Shown here: positions 33,683 through 42,462 of the stretch, piece by piece
Layout of the letters: each line of letters starts with the position of its first letter
Numbering within the stretch: the first letter of the stretch is position 1
Source of the DNA: Alphaproteobacteria bacterium
GTDB lineage: Bacteria; Pseudomonadota; Alphaproteobacteria; JAEULC01
Assembly: GCA_020851015.1 (NCBI GenBank)
Contig: JADZDN010000312.1
Coordinates: 1 to 56,790 of the forward strand
Direction of reading: 5' to 3'
Length of the DNA stretch: 56,790 nucleotides
The notes under the pieces: model-generated
Seen by the model: only the letters and a program-made list of their open reading frames with translations
Database searches by the model: none
Told to the model about the DNA's origin: nothing
Program-made: the position numbers and the translations under genes

Positions 33683-34635
33683 ACGCCGTTTCCCGGCGGG
33701 TCATCGCAGCGGCCGCGCTGCTGGGTTTCATCGCGCTGCTGCTCGCGCCGGCGTGGCTGGGCCCCGATGGGCTGCATCTGCTGAGCCTTTGGGCGGTCAC
33801 GACGGTTGCGGCGATCGGGCTCAATTTTACCTTGGGCTCCGCGGCCCAGGTTTCGCTGGCGCAAGGTGCATTCGTCGGCATCGGCGCCTACCTCGCCGCC
33901 CTGCTCAGCGCCAAGGGCTGGCCCTTTCCGCCGACAATCGCCCTTGCGGGGCTGCTCTGCCTTGCTATCGCGCTGCCGCTCGGTCACCTGAGCCAGCGCG
34001 CCCATCGCTACGGGCTGGCGATGGGCACGCTGGGATTCGCGACGGTCGTGCATTTCTACCTCGCGGGCGAGCCCTGGCCGCCCGACGCGTCGTCCGGCAT
34101 TGCCGGAACGCTCGGGCGCGGCATGCTCGACGGCGCGCATTCCGGCGGCGCGGGCGCCTATCGGCTATGCGTGCTGGTTCTGGGGTTGTCGGCGCTGCTG
34201 GCGTGGTGGATCGTCCGCTCGCCTTGGGGGCGCGCGCTGAAAGCGCTGCGCGAGAACCCCAGCCGCGCCGAGACGCTGGGGGTCGCGGTTCCGCGCTACG
34301 TGCTGGCGATGTTCGCGTTCGGCGCCTTCCTAGGCGGGGTGGCGGGCGCACTCTACGCGCCGTTGATGCCCCAGGTCGACCCGTCGCATCTGACGTTCGA
34401 ACTGTCGGTCAGGCTGCTGCTCATCGTCGTGCTCGGAGGCGGCGGGTATCTGCTCGGGCCGTTCCTCGGCGCGGCGCTGGCGGTCTTCGGTGCGGCCTGG
34501 CTCGGCCTGTCGGAGGAGGGCGGCGACATGCTGCTGGCGGTCGCCGCGCTGGCGATGCTGGCGCTGCGGCCGGCAGGACTGGTGGCGCTGGCCCGTCGCG
34601 CGCGGCCGCCGCCACGGCCGGAACCGGCGCCATGA
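33679..34635 (+). CDS. livM: Branched-chain amino acid-type ABC transporter permease LivM
   Basis: The 318-residue permease starts at a GTG overlapping the livH stop. It has the LivM core GLNFTLGSAAQVSLAQGAFVG region (only part quoted) and the cytoplasmic coupling loop LKALRENPSRAETLGV. The last 20 residues are Arg/Pro-rich. It partners with LivH. Confidence 0.92.
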   Translation: MNAVSRRVIAAAALLGFIALLLAPAWLGPDGLHLLSLWAVTTVAAIGLNFTLGSAAQVSLAQGAFVGIGAYLAALLSAKGWPFPPTIALAGLLCLAIALPLGHLSQRAHRYGLAMGTLGFATVVHFYLAGEPWPPDASSGIAGTLGRGMLDGAHSGGAGAYRLCVLVLGLSALLAWWIVRSPWGRALKALRENPSRAETLGVAVPRYVLAMFAFGAFLGGVAGALYAPLMPQVDPSHLTFELSVRLLLIVVLGGGGYLLGPFLGAALAVFGAAWLGLSEEGGDMLLAVAALAMLALRPAGLVALARRARPPPRPEPAP

Positions 34636-35375
34636 CCGCCGTGATCGAGGTCGCGGACCTCAGCAAGCGGGACGGCGGCCTCGCGCCGGTCGAGGGGGTG
34701 TCGTTCAGCCTGGACGAAGGCGAGATGCTGGGCATCATCGGCCCGAACGGCGCCGGCAAGTCGACGCTGTTCCACTGCCTGGTCGGGCTGGCCGCGCCAA
34801 GCGCGGGCGCGATGCGGCTGGATGGCCGGTCGATCCTCGGACTTTCAGCCGGCGCCATCAGCCGGCGCGGCATCGGCAGCGCTTCGGCGGTGCCGCAGGC
34901 CTACCCATCGATGAGCGTGCGCGACAACCTGATCCTGGCCGCGCAGGAGCGCCGCGGCTCCATGCTGGGCCGGCTGCTGGGGCCGCGCGATGCCGGCGTC
35001 GGCGGCGCCGCCGAGCGTATGTGCGTCTATTTCCGCCTCGACGCCCATGCCGACACGCCGGCGGGCGAGTTGAGGTTCGAGGAGCAGCGCATCCTCGACG
35101 TGGCGATGGGCTTCATGGGCTCGCCGCGCGCCGTGCTGCTGGACGAGCCCACCGCCGGCATCGGGCTCGCCGCGCAGCGCGACCTGGCCGAGCGGCTGCG
35201 CGGGCTCAATGCCGAGGAGCGCGCGACCTTTGTCGTGATCGAGCACAACATGGCGTTCGCCCTGGCGCTATGCACGCGTATCCTGGTTCTGTCGGAAGGA
35301 CGGATCGTCGCCGAGGGAGCGCCCGAGGCGGTGCGCCACGACCCGAACGTCATCGAGGCCTATCTTGGACACTGA
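34632..35375 (+). CDS. livG: ABC transporter ATP-binding protein LivG
   Basis: The 247-residue ATPase has Walker A GPNGAGKST (about 36-44), Walker B VLLDEPTAGIG and the His switch EHNM. The signature loop is LRFEEQRILDVA where LivG usually has LSYGQQRRLEIA; the two Gly/Ser positions that contact ATP are lost. That is unusual and could lower activity or mean this half-site is degenerate. Stop and start overlap livM by four bases. Confidence 0.9.
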   Translation: MTAVIEVADLSKRDGGLAPVEGVSFSLDEGEMLGIIGPNGAGKSTLFHCLVGLAAPSAGAMRLDGRSILGLSAGAISRRGIGSASAVPQAYPSMSVRDNLILAAQERRGSMLGRLLGPRDAGVGGAAERMCVYFRLDAHADTPAGELRFEEQRILDVAMGFMGSPRAVLLDEPTAGIGLAAQRDLAERLRGLNAEERATFVVIEHNMAFALALCTRILVLSEGRIVAEGAPEAVRHDPNVIEAYLGH

Positions 35376-36156
35376 AGCGCCCGGGACCGGCCCGGTGCTG
35401 GAGATGGAGAACGTCGTCGCCGGCTATGACACGGCGGTGATCCTGGACCGGGTCAACCTCTTCGTCCGGCGCGGGTCGATCACGACGATCACCGGGCCTT
35501 ACGGGGCCGGCAAGTCGGCGATCCTGCAGGCAGCCTTCGGCCTTCTGCCCGTGCGGCACGGACGGGTGGTTTTCGACGGCACGGAAATGACCAACGCGAC
35601 TCCCAGGCGGCTGCTCGCAGCGGGCATGTGCTTCGTGCCCCAGGGGCGCGGCATCGTCCCCGGGCTGACCGTGCGCCAGAACGTCGAGCTGGGGGCGGCG
35701 GCCGCACGCTCGCGGGCAAATCTTGCCGGCCGCATTGGCGCGGCGCTGGCCCAATACCCCGTCCTCTTGGCCAAGGCCGACGAGCGCGCGGGCGCCCTGG
35801 CCGTCGGCGAGCAGAAGCTGCTGGAGATTGCGCGCTGCCTCATGATCGAGCCCAAGCTGGTGCTGATCGACGAACCGTCGGCCGGCCTGCCGCCCGACGC
35901 GGCCAAGGATGTTCTGGCTGCGCTGACGGGGTTGCGCGGTCGCGGCGTCACGGTGCTGGTCGCCGAGCAGAACGCCAAGAGCCTGCTCGGCGTGTCCGAC
36001 GATGCGATCGTGGTGGAGCTGGGCCGCGTGCGCCACAGCGACCGCGCCGCCTCGCTGATGGTCGATCCGCGCATCGGCCAGCTCTTCCTGGGCGGCGCCA
36101 TGGGCGCCACCGCGCCGCTGGCAAGCAGCGAAGGCTGGATCGAGAAGAAGGAATAG
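35365..36156 (+). CDS. livF: ABC transporter ATP-binding protein LivF
   Basis: The 263-residue ATPase has Walker A GPYGAGKSA (about 44-52), signature LAVGEQKLLEIA and Walker B LVLIDEPSAG. A TTG at 35365 overlaps the end of livG; an ATG at 35404 would lose 13 residues. The C-terminal 30 residues form a variable tail. Confidence 0.9.
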   Translation: MDTEAPGTGPVLEMENVVAGYDTAVILDRVNLFVRRGSITTITGPYGAGKSAILQAAFGLLPVRHGRVVFDGTEMTNATPRRLLAAGMCFVPQGRGIVPGLTVRQNVELGAAAARSRANLAGRIGAALAQYPVLLAKADERAGALAVGEQKLLEIARCLMIEPKLVLIDEPSAGLPPDAAKDVLAALTGLRGRGVTVLVAEQNAKSLLGVSDDAIVVELGRVRHSDRAASLMVDPRIGQLFLGGAMGATAPLASSEGWIEKKE

Positions 36157-36227
36157 CTTGGGCGCGCCCGCCGCCGCGGCTATTGACTCGTTGCCGGTCG
36201 CGGCGGAAGGTCGGCAGCGCACTAGAA

Positions 36228-36240
36228 TAGTTCCAAACTA
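36228..36240. promoter_or_regulatory. Small inverted repeat TAGTT-CCA-AACTA before pcaC
   Basis: Five-base arms in an AT-rich patch about 23 bases before the pcaC start. It may be part of a LysR-type or other operator, but is short. Confidence 0.25.
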
Positions 36241-36262
36241 ATCTCCGGGGAGGACCAGCGCG

Positions 36263-36655
36263 ATGGACGACGCCGATGCCTATCAGCGTGGATTGAAGAC
36301 CCGCAAGGAGATGCTGGGCGCCGCCTATGTCGACCGCGCGACCGGCACCGCCACGGACTTCAACCGCGACTTCCAGGCCTTCATAACCCGCTATGCCTGG
36401 AACGACGTGTGGAACCGTCCGGGACTGGATCGCAAGTCGCGCAGCATGATCACGATCGCCATGCTGGCGGCGCTGGGGCGCGAGGACGAGTTCAAGCTGC
36501 ATGTGCGCGCCAGCCGCAACGCCGGCGTCACGCGCGAGGAGGTGCGGGAGATCCTGATGCAGTGCGCCGTCTATGGCGGGGTGCCCGCCGCCAATACCGG
36601 CTTCCGCCTGGCGCGCGAGGTGTTCGAGCAGCAGGACAAGGAGGACGGCAGGTGA
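36263..36655 (+). CDS. pcaC: 4-carboxymuconolactone decarboxylase PcaC
   Basis: The 130-residue protein has the CMD/AhpD-like fold: WNDVWNRPGLDRKSRS, then ALGREDEFKLHVRAS and EILMQCAVYGGVPAAN. It converts gamma-carboxymuconolactone to beta-ketoadipate enol-lactone. GGGGAGG lies before the ATG. It overlaps pcaH by four bases and begins the pcaC-H-G unit. Confidence 0.93.
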   Translation: MDDADAYQRGLKTRKEMLGAAYVDRATGTATDFNRDFQAFITRYAWNDVWNRPGLDRKSRSMITIAMLAALGREDEFKLHVRASRNAGVTREEVREILMQCAVYGGVPAANTGFRLAREVFEQQDKEDGR

Positions 36656-37362
36656 GCGAGCGCGATCCGATCGCCTACGCCGCCGAGCAGCCCGGCGCGC
36701 AGCCCCCGAACGATTATCCCGCCTACAAGAGCACGATCAATCGCCATCCGCTCAGGGCGCCGATCCGCGTGCCGCACACGCTGACCGAGGTGACGGGGCC
36801 GGGCTTCACGCGCCGCTGGCACGGAAGAAACCTCGCCGATCTGACGACGCAGCATAAGGGCGCGCCGCTGGGCGAGCGCATCATCATCGCCGGGCGCGTG
36901 CTGGACGAGGACGGCCAGGCCGTGCCCGACACGCTGGTCGAGATGTGGCAGGCCAATGCCGCCGGCCGCTACGCGCACGAGCGCGACCGGCACGACGCGC
37001 CGCTCGACCGCAACTTCACCGGCTTCGGCCAGGTGGTCACGGACAAGCAGGGCGGCTGGCGGTTCGTGTCGATCAAGCCCGGCCACTATCCCTGGCGCAA
37101 CACGCACAATGCCTGGCGCGCCCAGCACCTGCATTTTTCGGTCTTCGGGCCGGCTTTCGCCACGCGGATCGTCACCCAGATGTATTTCCCCGGCGACCCG
37201 CTGCTGGCGACCGATCCGATCTACCACAGCATTCCCGACGCGCGGGCGCGCGAGCGGCTGGTCGCGACCTATGACCCGGCGCTCAGCGAGCCGGAATGGG
37301 CGCTGGGCTTCCGCTGGGACATCGTGCTGCGCGGACGCGCGGCGACGCCGACGGAGGGATGA
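36652..37362 (+). CDS. pcaH: Protocatechuate 3,4-dioxygenase beta subunit PcaH
   Basis: The 236-residue subunit carries the Fe(III) ligands: Tyr in GRYAHERD, Tyr in GHYPWRN, and two His in RAQHLHFSVFG. It opens protocatechuate between the hydroxyls to beta-carboxymuconate, together with PcaG. PHTLTEVTGPGF is the typical N-terminal part of the beta chain. It starts at a GTG overlapping pcaC. Confidence 0.93.
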   Translation: MSERDPIAYAAEQPGAQPPNDYPAYKSTINRHPLRAPIRVPHTLTEVTGPGFTRRWHGRNLADLTTQHKGAPLGERIIIAGRVLDEDGQAVPDTLVEMWQANAAGRYAHERDRHDAPLDRNFTGFGQVVTDKQGGWRFVSIKPGHYPWRNTHNAWRAQHLHFSVFGPAFATRIVTQMYFPGDPLLATDPIYHSIPDARARERLVATYDPALSEPEWALGFRWDIVLRGRAATPTEG

Positions 37363-37364
37363 CG

Positions 37365-37958
37365 ATGAAGCTGCCCGTCACTGGCTCGCAGACCGTCGGC
37401 CCGTTCTACCACTACGCCCTCGACCGGCCGGAATGGAGCGACCTGACGCGCCACGGCGCGCGCGGGGAGAAGATCCGTATCGAGGGACGCATCCTCGACG
37501 GCGAGCGCAAGCCCTGCATCGATGCCTTCCTGGAGGTCTGGCAGGCCAATGCGGCCGGCCGCTACGCCCATCCGGAGGACCGCCAGGACAAGAAGCTCGA
37601 TCCCAAGTTCGTCGGCTTCGGCCGCGTCTTCACCGACGCCAAGGGACGCTATGCCTTCACGACGGTGCGGCCGGGACCGGTGCCTGGCCGGGGCAACGCG
37701 ATGCAGGCGCCGCACATCGCGGTCAACCTGTTCGCCCGCGGGCTCCTGAAGCATTTGGCGACGCGCATCTATTTCCCCGATTGCGCCGCCGCCAACGAGG
37801 CCGATCCCGTGTTGGGGCTGATCGACGCTCCCCAGCAGCGGGCCACGCTGGTCGCCCAGCCGGCCAGGCCAACGAAAATCGGCCGCGCGATGCTGCCCAC
37901 GTTCCGTTTCGACGTGATCCTGCAAGGCGAAGGCGAGACGGCGTTCCTGGAGATATGA
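37365..37958 (+). CDS. pcaG: Protocatechuate 3,4-dioxygenase alpha subunit PcaG
   Basis: The 197-residue alpha chain has the usual start TGSQTVGPFYHYAL and the fold of PcaH without the full set of iron ligands. It pairs with PcaH. The ATG at 37365 has GGAGGG six bases before it; the ATG at 37359 overlaps the pcaH stop but has no room for a ribosome site. Confidence 0.92.
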   Translation: MKLPVTGSQTVGPFYHYALDRPEWSDLTRHGARGEKIRIEGRILDGERKPCIDAFLEVWQANAAGRYAHPEDRQDKKLDPKFVGFGRVFTDAKGRYAFTTVRPGPVPGRGNAMQAPHIAVNLFARGLLKHLATRIYFPDCAAANEADPVLGLIDAPQQRATLVAQPARPTKIGRAMLPTFRFDVILQGEGETAFLEI

Positions 37959-37988
37959 CACAGCCGCGCGCACCACTTCTTTTGTCAT

Positions 37989-38322
37989 GCCCGGGCTTGT
38001 CCCATGGCTGTCCGGCTCGCGAACCGCCGCCGCGTAGATTTCAGGTGTGGTCCCCCCTCCCCCGAGCGCGACGACGCCTGCGGCGTCGCGCTCGGGGGAG
38101 GGGGGACTGGAAAAAGGTGTCCCGGCCCGCGCGAAACTCATCAAACGCCCGATCGGCGCTGGCTCTTGTGCAATTCGTCAAGCGCTCAGCCGGACAGCCA
38201 TGGGCTTGTCCCGGGCATTCACGTCGGGGCAGCGGCGCAGCGCTGCGTGGATTGGCATCGCTTCTTGTTGTGCCACTGTCGGCGCGACGGCCGCCGTGGA
38301 TGGCCGGAACAAGTCCGGCCAT
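37989..38322. repeat. Cluster of REP-like palindromes between pcaG and pcaB
   Basis: Three nested or adjacent palindromes fill the 414-base gap. A near-perfect 26-base hairpin has arms 38050-38078 and 38082-38107 (the left arm has an extra GAC). A perfect 17-base outer inverted repeat has arms 38001-38017 and 38188-38204. ATGGCCGGA/TCCGGCCAT arms lie at 38300-38308 and 38314-38322. GGCTTGTCCCGGGCAT-type motifs are common in extragenic repeats of alphaproteobacteria. Frames here read as well-known spurious peptides and are not genes. Confidence 0.8.
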
Positions 38323-38372
38323 GGCGACATTGAGGACCGGTGGCGCGCGACGACATCGCCGGCTGTTTCCCC

Positions 38373-39740
38373 ATGACCGTCAACCCCGTTGACTCGACAA
38401 TCCTCGGCGGCCTGTTCGGCAGCGACGCGCTGCGCGCCGTCTTCGCGGAGCAGGCCTGGCTGCAGCGCCTGCTGGATGTCGAGGCCGCGCTGGCGCGGGT
38501 GCAGGCCGGGATCGGCATCATTCCCGAGGCGGCGGCCCGCGCGATCGCGGCGGCGGCGCGAGTCGAGCTGATACCGGTCGACGAGATCGCCGCCAGCACC
38601 AAGCTGGTGGGCTATCCGGTCGTCGCCCTGACCAAGGCGCTGGCCAGGACCGTCGGGCCGGAGGCCGGGCGCTACGTGCACTGGGGAGCGACGACCCAGG
38701 ACATTCTCGACACCGCGCTGGTGCTGCAGCTTCGCGAGGCGCTCGACCTGCTGCGCAGGGATGCGCGGCGCCTGGTGCGCGCGCTGGTCGCCCTGGCCCA
38801 ACGGCACCGCGACGTCGCGATGGCCGGCCGCACCCATCTGCAGCACGCGCTGCCCGTGACCTTCGGCTACAAATGCGCGATCTGGGCGGCGCCGCTTCTC
38901 GACGACATGGCGCGGCTCGATGCGCTGCGGCCGCGGCTGCTCAAGGTGCAGTTCGGCGGGGCGGTCGGGTCGCTGGCGTCGCTCGGGGACAAGGGCAGTG
39001 CGGTCACCGAGGCGCTGGCCGAGGAGCTTGGCCTCGCGGCGCCGGTGGCGCCGTGGCACGCGATCCGCGACAGCCTGGCGGAACTCGCCGCGGCGCTCGG
39101 CGTGCTGGCCGGCAATCTGGCGAAGTTCGCGACCGATATCGTGCTGCTGATGCAGACCGAGGTGGGCGAGGCATTCGAGCCGCACCAGCCCGGCCGCGGC
39201 GGGTCCAGCACCATGCCGCAGAAACGCAACCCGATCGCCAGCGAGTACGTGCTGGCGGCCGCGCGCGGCATCCATGCGCTGGTGCCGCTGCTGCTCGGCA
39301 CGATGGCGCAGGACCAGGAGCGCTCGACCGGCCCCTGGCAGGCCGAGCAGCTCGCGTTGCCGCAAATCGTGGTGCTCGCGGGCGGCGCGCTGGCCCATGC
39401 GGTCGCCATCGCCGAGGGCTTGACCATCGACGCGGCGCGCATGCGGCACAACCTTGAGTTGACGCACGGGCTGATCATGGCCGAAGCGGCGATGATGGCC
39501 CTGGCCGAGCGCATCGGCCGGCAGAAGGCCCATGACGCGGTCGAGCATGCCTGCGCCCGGGCCCTGGCCGAGGGGGTAAGCCTGGCGCAAGCCCTGCGGA
39601 AGGAGCCCATGGTTGCCGGCGCCATCGACGGGGCAACGATCGACCGGCTGGCCGATCCGCGGGCCTATCTGGGCGAATGCGGCGCCGTCGTCGACCGCAT
39701 GGCCCGGAAGGCCGCGGCGTTGCTCGGCCCGGTTTCATGA
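38373..39740 (+). CDS. pcaB: 3-carboxy-cis,cis-muconate cycloisomerase PcaB
   Basis: The 455-residue protein belongs to the fumarase/aspartase superfamily, with the loop GSSTMPQKRNP at about 280 and the HWGATTQDILDTA and GRTHLQHALP elements. It makes gamma-carboxymuconolactone from the PcaHG product. The ATG at 38373 fits the family's start (MTVNPVDSTILGGLFG) but has a weak ribosome site; a GTG at 38340 has GAGG upstream. It is separated from pcaG by the repeat cluster. pcaD and later genes are absent from the window. Confidence 0.92.
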   Translation: MTVNPVDSTILGGLFGSDALRAVFAEQAWLQRLLDVEAALARVQAGIGIIPEAAARAIAAAARVELIPVDEIAASTKLVGYPVVALTKALARTVGPEAGRYVHWGATTQDILDTALVLQLREALDLLRRDARRLVRALVALAQRHRDVAMAGRTHLQHALPVTFGYKCAIWAAPLLDDMARLDALRPRLLKVQFGGAVGSLASLGDKGSAVTEALAEELGLAAPVAPWHAIRDSLAELAAALGVLAGNLAKFATDIVLLMQTEVGEAFEPHQPGRGGSSTMPQKRNPIASEYVLAAARGIHALVPLLLGTMAQDQERSTGPWQAEQLALPQIVVLAGGALAHAVAIAEGLTIDAARMRHNLELTHGLIMAEAAMMALAERIGRQKAHDAVEHACARALAEGVSLAQALRKEPMVAGAIDGATIDRLADPRAYLGECGAVVDRMARKAAALLGPVS

Positions 39741-39829
39741 ATTGTTAACCAACCTAGTCCAATAGTAGAAAAAGAGGGGCCGCGCGTTCGGCTGTGAACA
39801 GCGCGGCAGGATTTTCGGGGCAACCGGCC

Positions 39830-40222
39830 ATGGCCAGCATTCTGGTGATCGACGACGATCAGACCATCCGCGACGCGATCAAGCTGATGCTCGAGACGCG
39901 CGGGCATCGCATTCACACGGCATCGGATGGCAGCAAGGGCCTGCTGTGCGTCGAGGCCAACAAGATCGATCTCGTGATCACCGACGTGCTGATGCCCGGG
40001 CAGGAGGGGATCGAGACGATCCGCAGCCTGCGCCAACGCGCCGACAGGGTGCCGATCCTCGCGATCTCCGGCGGGGGCCAGACCCATTTCCGCGATGCGT
40101 TGGAAGCCGCGCGGCTGCTTGGCGCGAACGCGACCCTGTCGAAGCCGTTCGCCATGCCGGAGCTGACGCGGACGGTGGACGAACTTCTGTCGGCGCGCAC
40201 CGATCCGGCCAGCGCCGCGTAG
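39830..40222 (+). CDS. Single-domain response regulator (CheY-like)
   Basis: The 130-residue receiver domain has the acidic pair in LVIDDDQ, the phospho-acceptor Asp in LVITDVLMPG, and the Lys in LSKPF. It has no output domain. It is convergent with the adenylate cyclase gene at 40247. No histidine kinase is adjacent. Confidence 0.92.
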   Translation: MASILVIDDDQTIRDAIKLMLETRGHRIHTASDGSKGLLCVEANKIDLVITDVLMPGQEGIETIRSLRQRADRVPILAISGGGQTHFRDALEAARLLGANATLSKPFAMPELTRTVDELLSARTDPASAA

Positions 40223-40246
40223 CATCGGCGGCAAGCGCCGCCCGCG

Positions 40247-42379
40247 CTACTTCTCCTCCAGCCGGGTCACCATGTCCCAGTCCGCTGGCGGCGGCGCTGC
40301 CTGCAAGGCGCGGCAGCGCCGGATGAAATGGCGCGACGGCGGGTCGTCACCGCGCAGCGCGATCACCTGCTCGAAGGCGCCGACCGCGCCATCCCAGTCG
40401 CGCCGGCCATAGCGGTCGAGCCCGATCTCGTAGAGCGAAACCCAGTCGAAGCCGGCGGGCTTCGCCGGATCGCCGGTCATGTCCAGCAGCTCGTAGATCC
40501 ACTCGCCGGCCTGGCGGCCGTAGGCGGCGACGCGGTCGAGCCGGCGGGTCACGATAGCGCCGCCCGCCGCCTCGCGCGTGGCGGCGCCGATGACGATCGC
40601 GGTGCCGTAGCGCTTGTTCATCGCCTCGAGCCGGCTGGCCAGGTTCACCGGGTCGCCGATGGCGGTGTAGTTGAGCCGCTCTTCCGATCCGATATTGCCC
40701 ACAAGCACCGTGCCGGTATTCAGCCCGACGCGCATCGCCAGCGGCGGCAGGCCGTGCGCGGCGGTGTGATGCGCCAGCAAGGGCATCATGCGCTGGCAGG
40801 CGAGCGCCGCGTGGCAAGCGTTGACGGCATGATGGGGATCGTCCTGGGGCGCGCCCCAGAACGCCATCACCGCGTCGCCGATGAACTTGTCGATCGTGCC
40901 GCCGCCGTCATGGACCAGGCGCGACATGCGGCCGAGGTAGTCGGCCAGGATCGGCACGATGCGGTCGCCCAGGGTTTCCGAGAGGCGCGTGAACCCGACC
41001 AAGTCGGTGAACATCACGGTCAGCTCGCGGGGCCGGCCGCCGGGCCTGGCCTCGACGCCCTGCTGCACCAGGGTGCGCACCAGCTCGGTCGGCAGGAACT
41101 TCTGGAACGAGCTGAGGCCCCGCCCCATCTGCGCCAGGCCGGCCGACAGGTCGTCGATCTCCCTCAGCCGAGAGGGCAGGGTGGTGATGCGGTCGAGCCG
41201 GAACTCCTCGACATGGCGAAGCTGGCCGACCACGCGCAGCAGCGGCCGGGCGAGGAAGAAGCGGCTCATCGCCACCGCCGCCAACGCGGCCGCCAGCGCG
41301 AAGATGGCCAGGCCGATCGCCAGGTGCTGCGTGCTGCGGTCGATCTCCTCCAGGAAGTCGCTTTCCGGGATCACCGTGACGACCGACCAGTCGCGGAACT
41401 TCAGCGGCGTCGCGCTGACCAGGTAGTCGTTGCCGTCCTGCCAGCGCAGCATCCCTTCGCTGGGCTGGCCGTCCGCACTTCCCGTCCGCCCGGCCAGCGC
41501 CGCTGCCGCCACCCGCACATGGGGGGCCGGCATCGCGTCCATGCGCGGCAGCGAGGGGCGGTCCTCGTCGGCCGGCATGCTGGCGGCCGTCGCATCGGGG
41601 AAGGCGATCACCCGGCCCTTCGCGTCGGCGATGAACGCGGTGCCGGATCTGGCGACGCGGATGTCGGCCAGGAACGCCGACAGGCGGTCGAGCTCGATCG
41701 CCACCATCAGCACGCCGAGGAAATTGTCGTGCACGACGAGCGGCGCGGCATTGGCGATCGCCGGCCGCTTGCGGGTCGGGAACTCGTCGGCGTCGACCCA
41801 GACCGGCCCGTTGGCCTCGATCGCGCGCTTGTACCAGTCGTAGTCGGTCGAATGGAAATTGCTGGGCACGAACTCGCGCTGCTTGAAGACGATGTCGCCC
41901 GGCTCGGCCTCGTAGGTATCGACCCGGCGCTGGCGGACCTTGTCGTCGCCCTCGGGCCGTACCTCGACCATGGCGATGCCCCGCTCGCCGCGCTTCTCGG
42001 CGCCGAAAAAGTCGCCGTCCGGCCAGGCGAAGGCGATCCATCCGACATTCGGCTGGGACTGCAAGGCGGCCAGGAAGGTGAACTCGCGCTTGGCCTCGTC
42101 GGTCGTCTCGATCACGTCCTGGAAGAACATGGTGCGCAGCGATTCCCGCGTCGCCTCGGCGCTGACGATGATGTTCGAGACCTCCTGGCCGATCGACTGC
42201 GCGATCTGGCGGCTGATCTGGGCCGCTAGCGCGCGGCTGCCGGTGCGCGCCGCGTTGTACCAGGTGAAGTGGATGAGGGCGGCCGTCGAAAGCACGAGGG
42301 CGAGCACGCCCACGGTCAGCGCCGCCATCAGCCCGACGCGCAGGCGCAGCCGTCCGGGCGGCGTCGATGGATCGGCCAT
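40247..42379 (-). CDS. Class III adenylate/guanylate cyclase with extracytoplasmic Cache-type sensor
   Basis: The 710-residue protein has an N-terminal membrane helix (about 15-38), a periplasmic sensor of about 270 residues of the double-Cache type (DYDWYKRAIEANGPVWVDAD area, AFIADAKGRVIAFPD), and a second membrane helix (about 345-368). A HAMP-like linker and a cyclase domain (about 440-620) follow. The cyclase has metal-binding MFTDLVGFTRLSE, KFIGDAVMAFWG, and LNYTAIGDPVNLASRL. A C-terminal 80-residue part resembles a single repeat of a TPR region. Substrate (ATP or GTP) cannot be told with certainty. Confidence 0.92.
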   Translation of the reverse strand: MADPSTPPGRLRLRVGLMAALTVGVLALVLSTAALIHFTWYNAARTGSRALAAQISRQIAQSIGQEVSNIIVSAEATRESLRTMFFQDVIETTDEAKREFTFLAALQSQPNVGWIAFAWPDGDFFGAEKRGERGIAMVEVRPEGDDKVRQRRVDTYEAEPGDIVFKQREFVPSNFHSTDYDWYKRAIEANGPVWVDADEFPTRKRPAIANAAPLVVHDNFLGVLMVAIELDRLSAFLADIRVARSGTAFIADAKGRVIAFPDATAASMPADEDRPSLPRMDAMPAPHVRVAAAALAGRTGSADGQPSEGMLRWQDGNDYLVSATPLKFRDWSVVTVIPESDFLEEIDRSTQHLAIGLAIFALAAALAAVAMSRFFLARPLLRVVGQLRHVEEFRLDRITTLPSRLREIDDLSAGLAQMGRGLSSFQKFLPTELVRTLVQQGVEARPGGRPRELTVMFTDLVGFTRLSETLGDRIVPILADYLGRMSRLVHDGGGTIDKFIGDAVMAFWGAPQDDPHHAVNACHAALACQRMMPLLAHHTAAHGLPPLAMRVGLNTGTVLVGNIGSEERLNYTAIGDPVNLASRLEAMNKRYGTAIVIGAATREAAGGAIVTRRLDRVAAYGRQAGEWIYELLDMTGDPAKPAGFDWVSLYEIGLDRYGRRDWDGAVGAFEQVIALRGDDPPSRHFIRRCRALQAAPPPADWDMVTRLEEK

Positions 42380-42462
42380 CGCGTTCAGTCCAGCGTTAGC
42401 CGGTTGGCCATGCGGTGCGTTTGCTCTTGGCGGCACGGCGCGCGATTGGCAACATGGCGGTC

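Noticed and set aside
37989..38322. Repeat cluster as a CRISPR array
   Set aside because: The repeats are inverted and nested, not direct repeats with even spacers, and no cas gene is present.
38004..38376. Several open frames in the pcaG-pcaB gap
   Set aside because: They translate palindromic repeat DNA (MAGLVPAIHG-type peptides), a well-known source of false genes.
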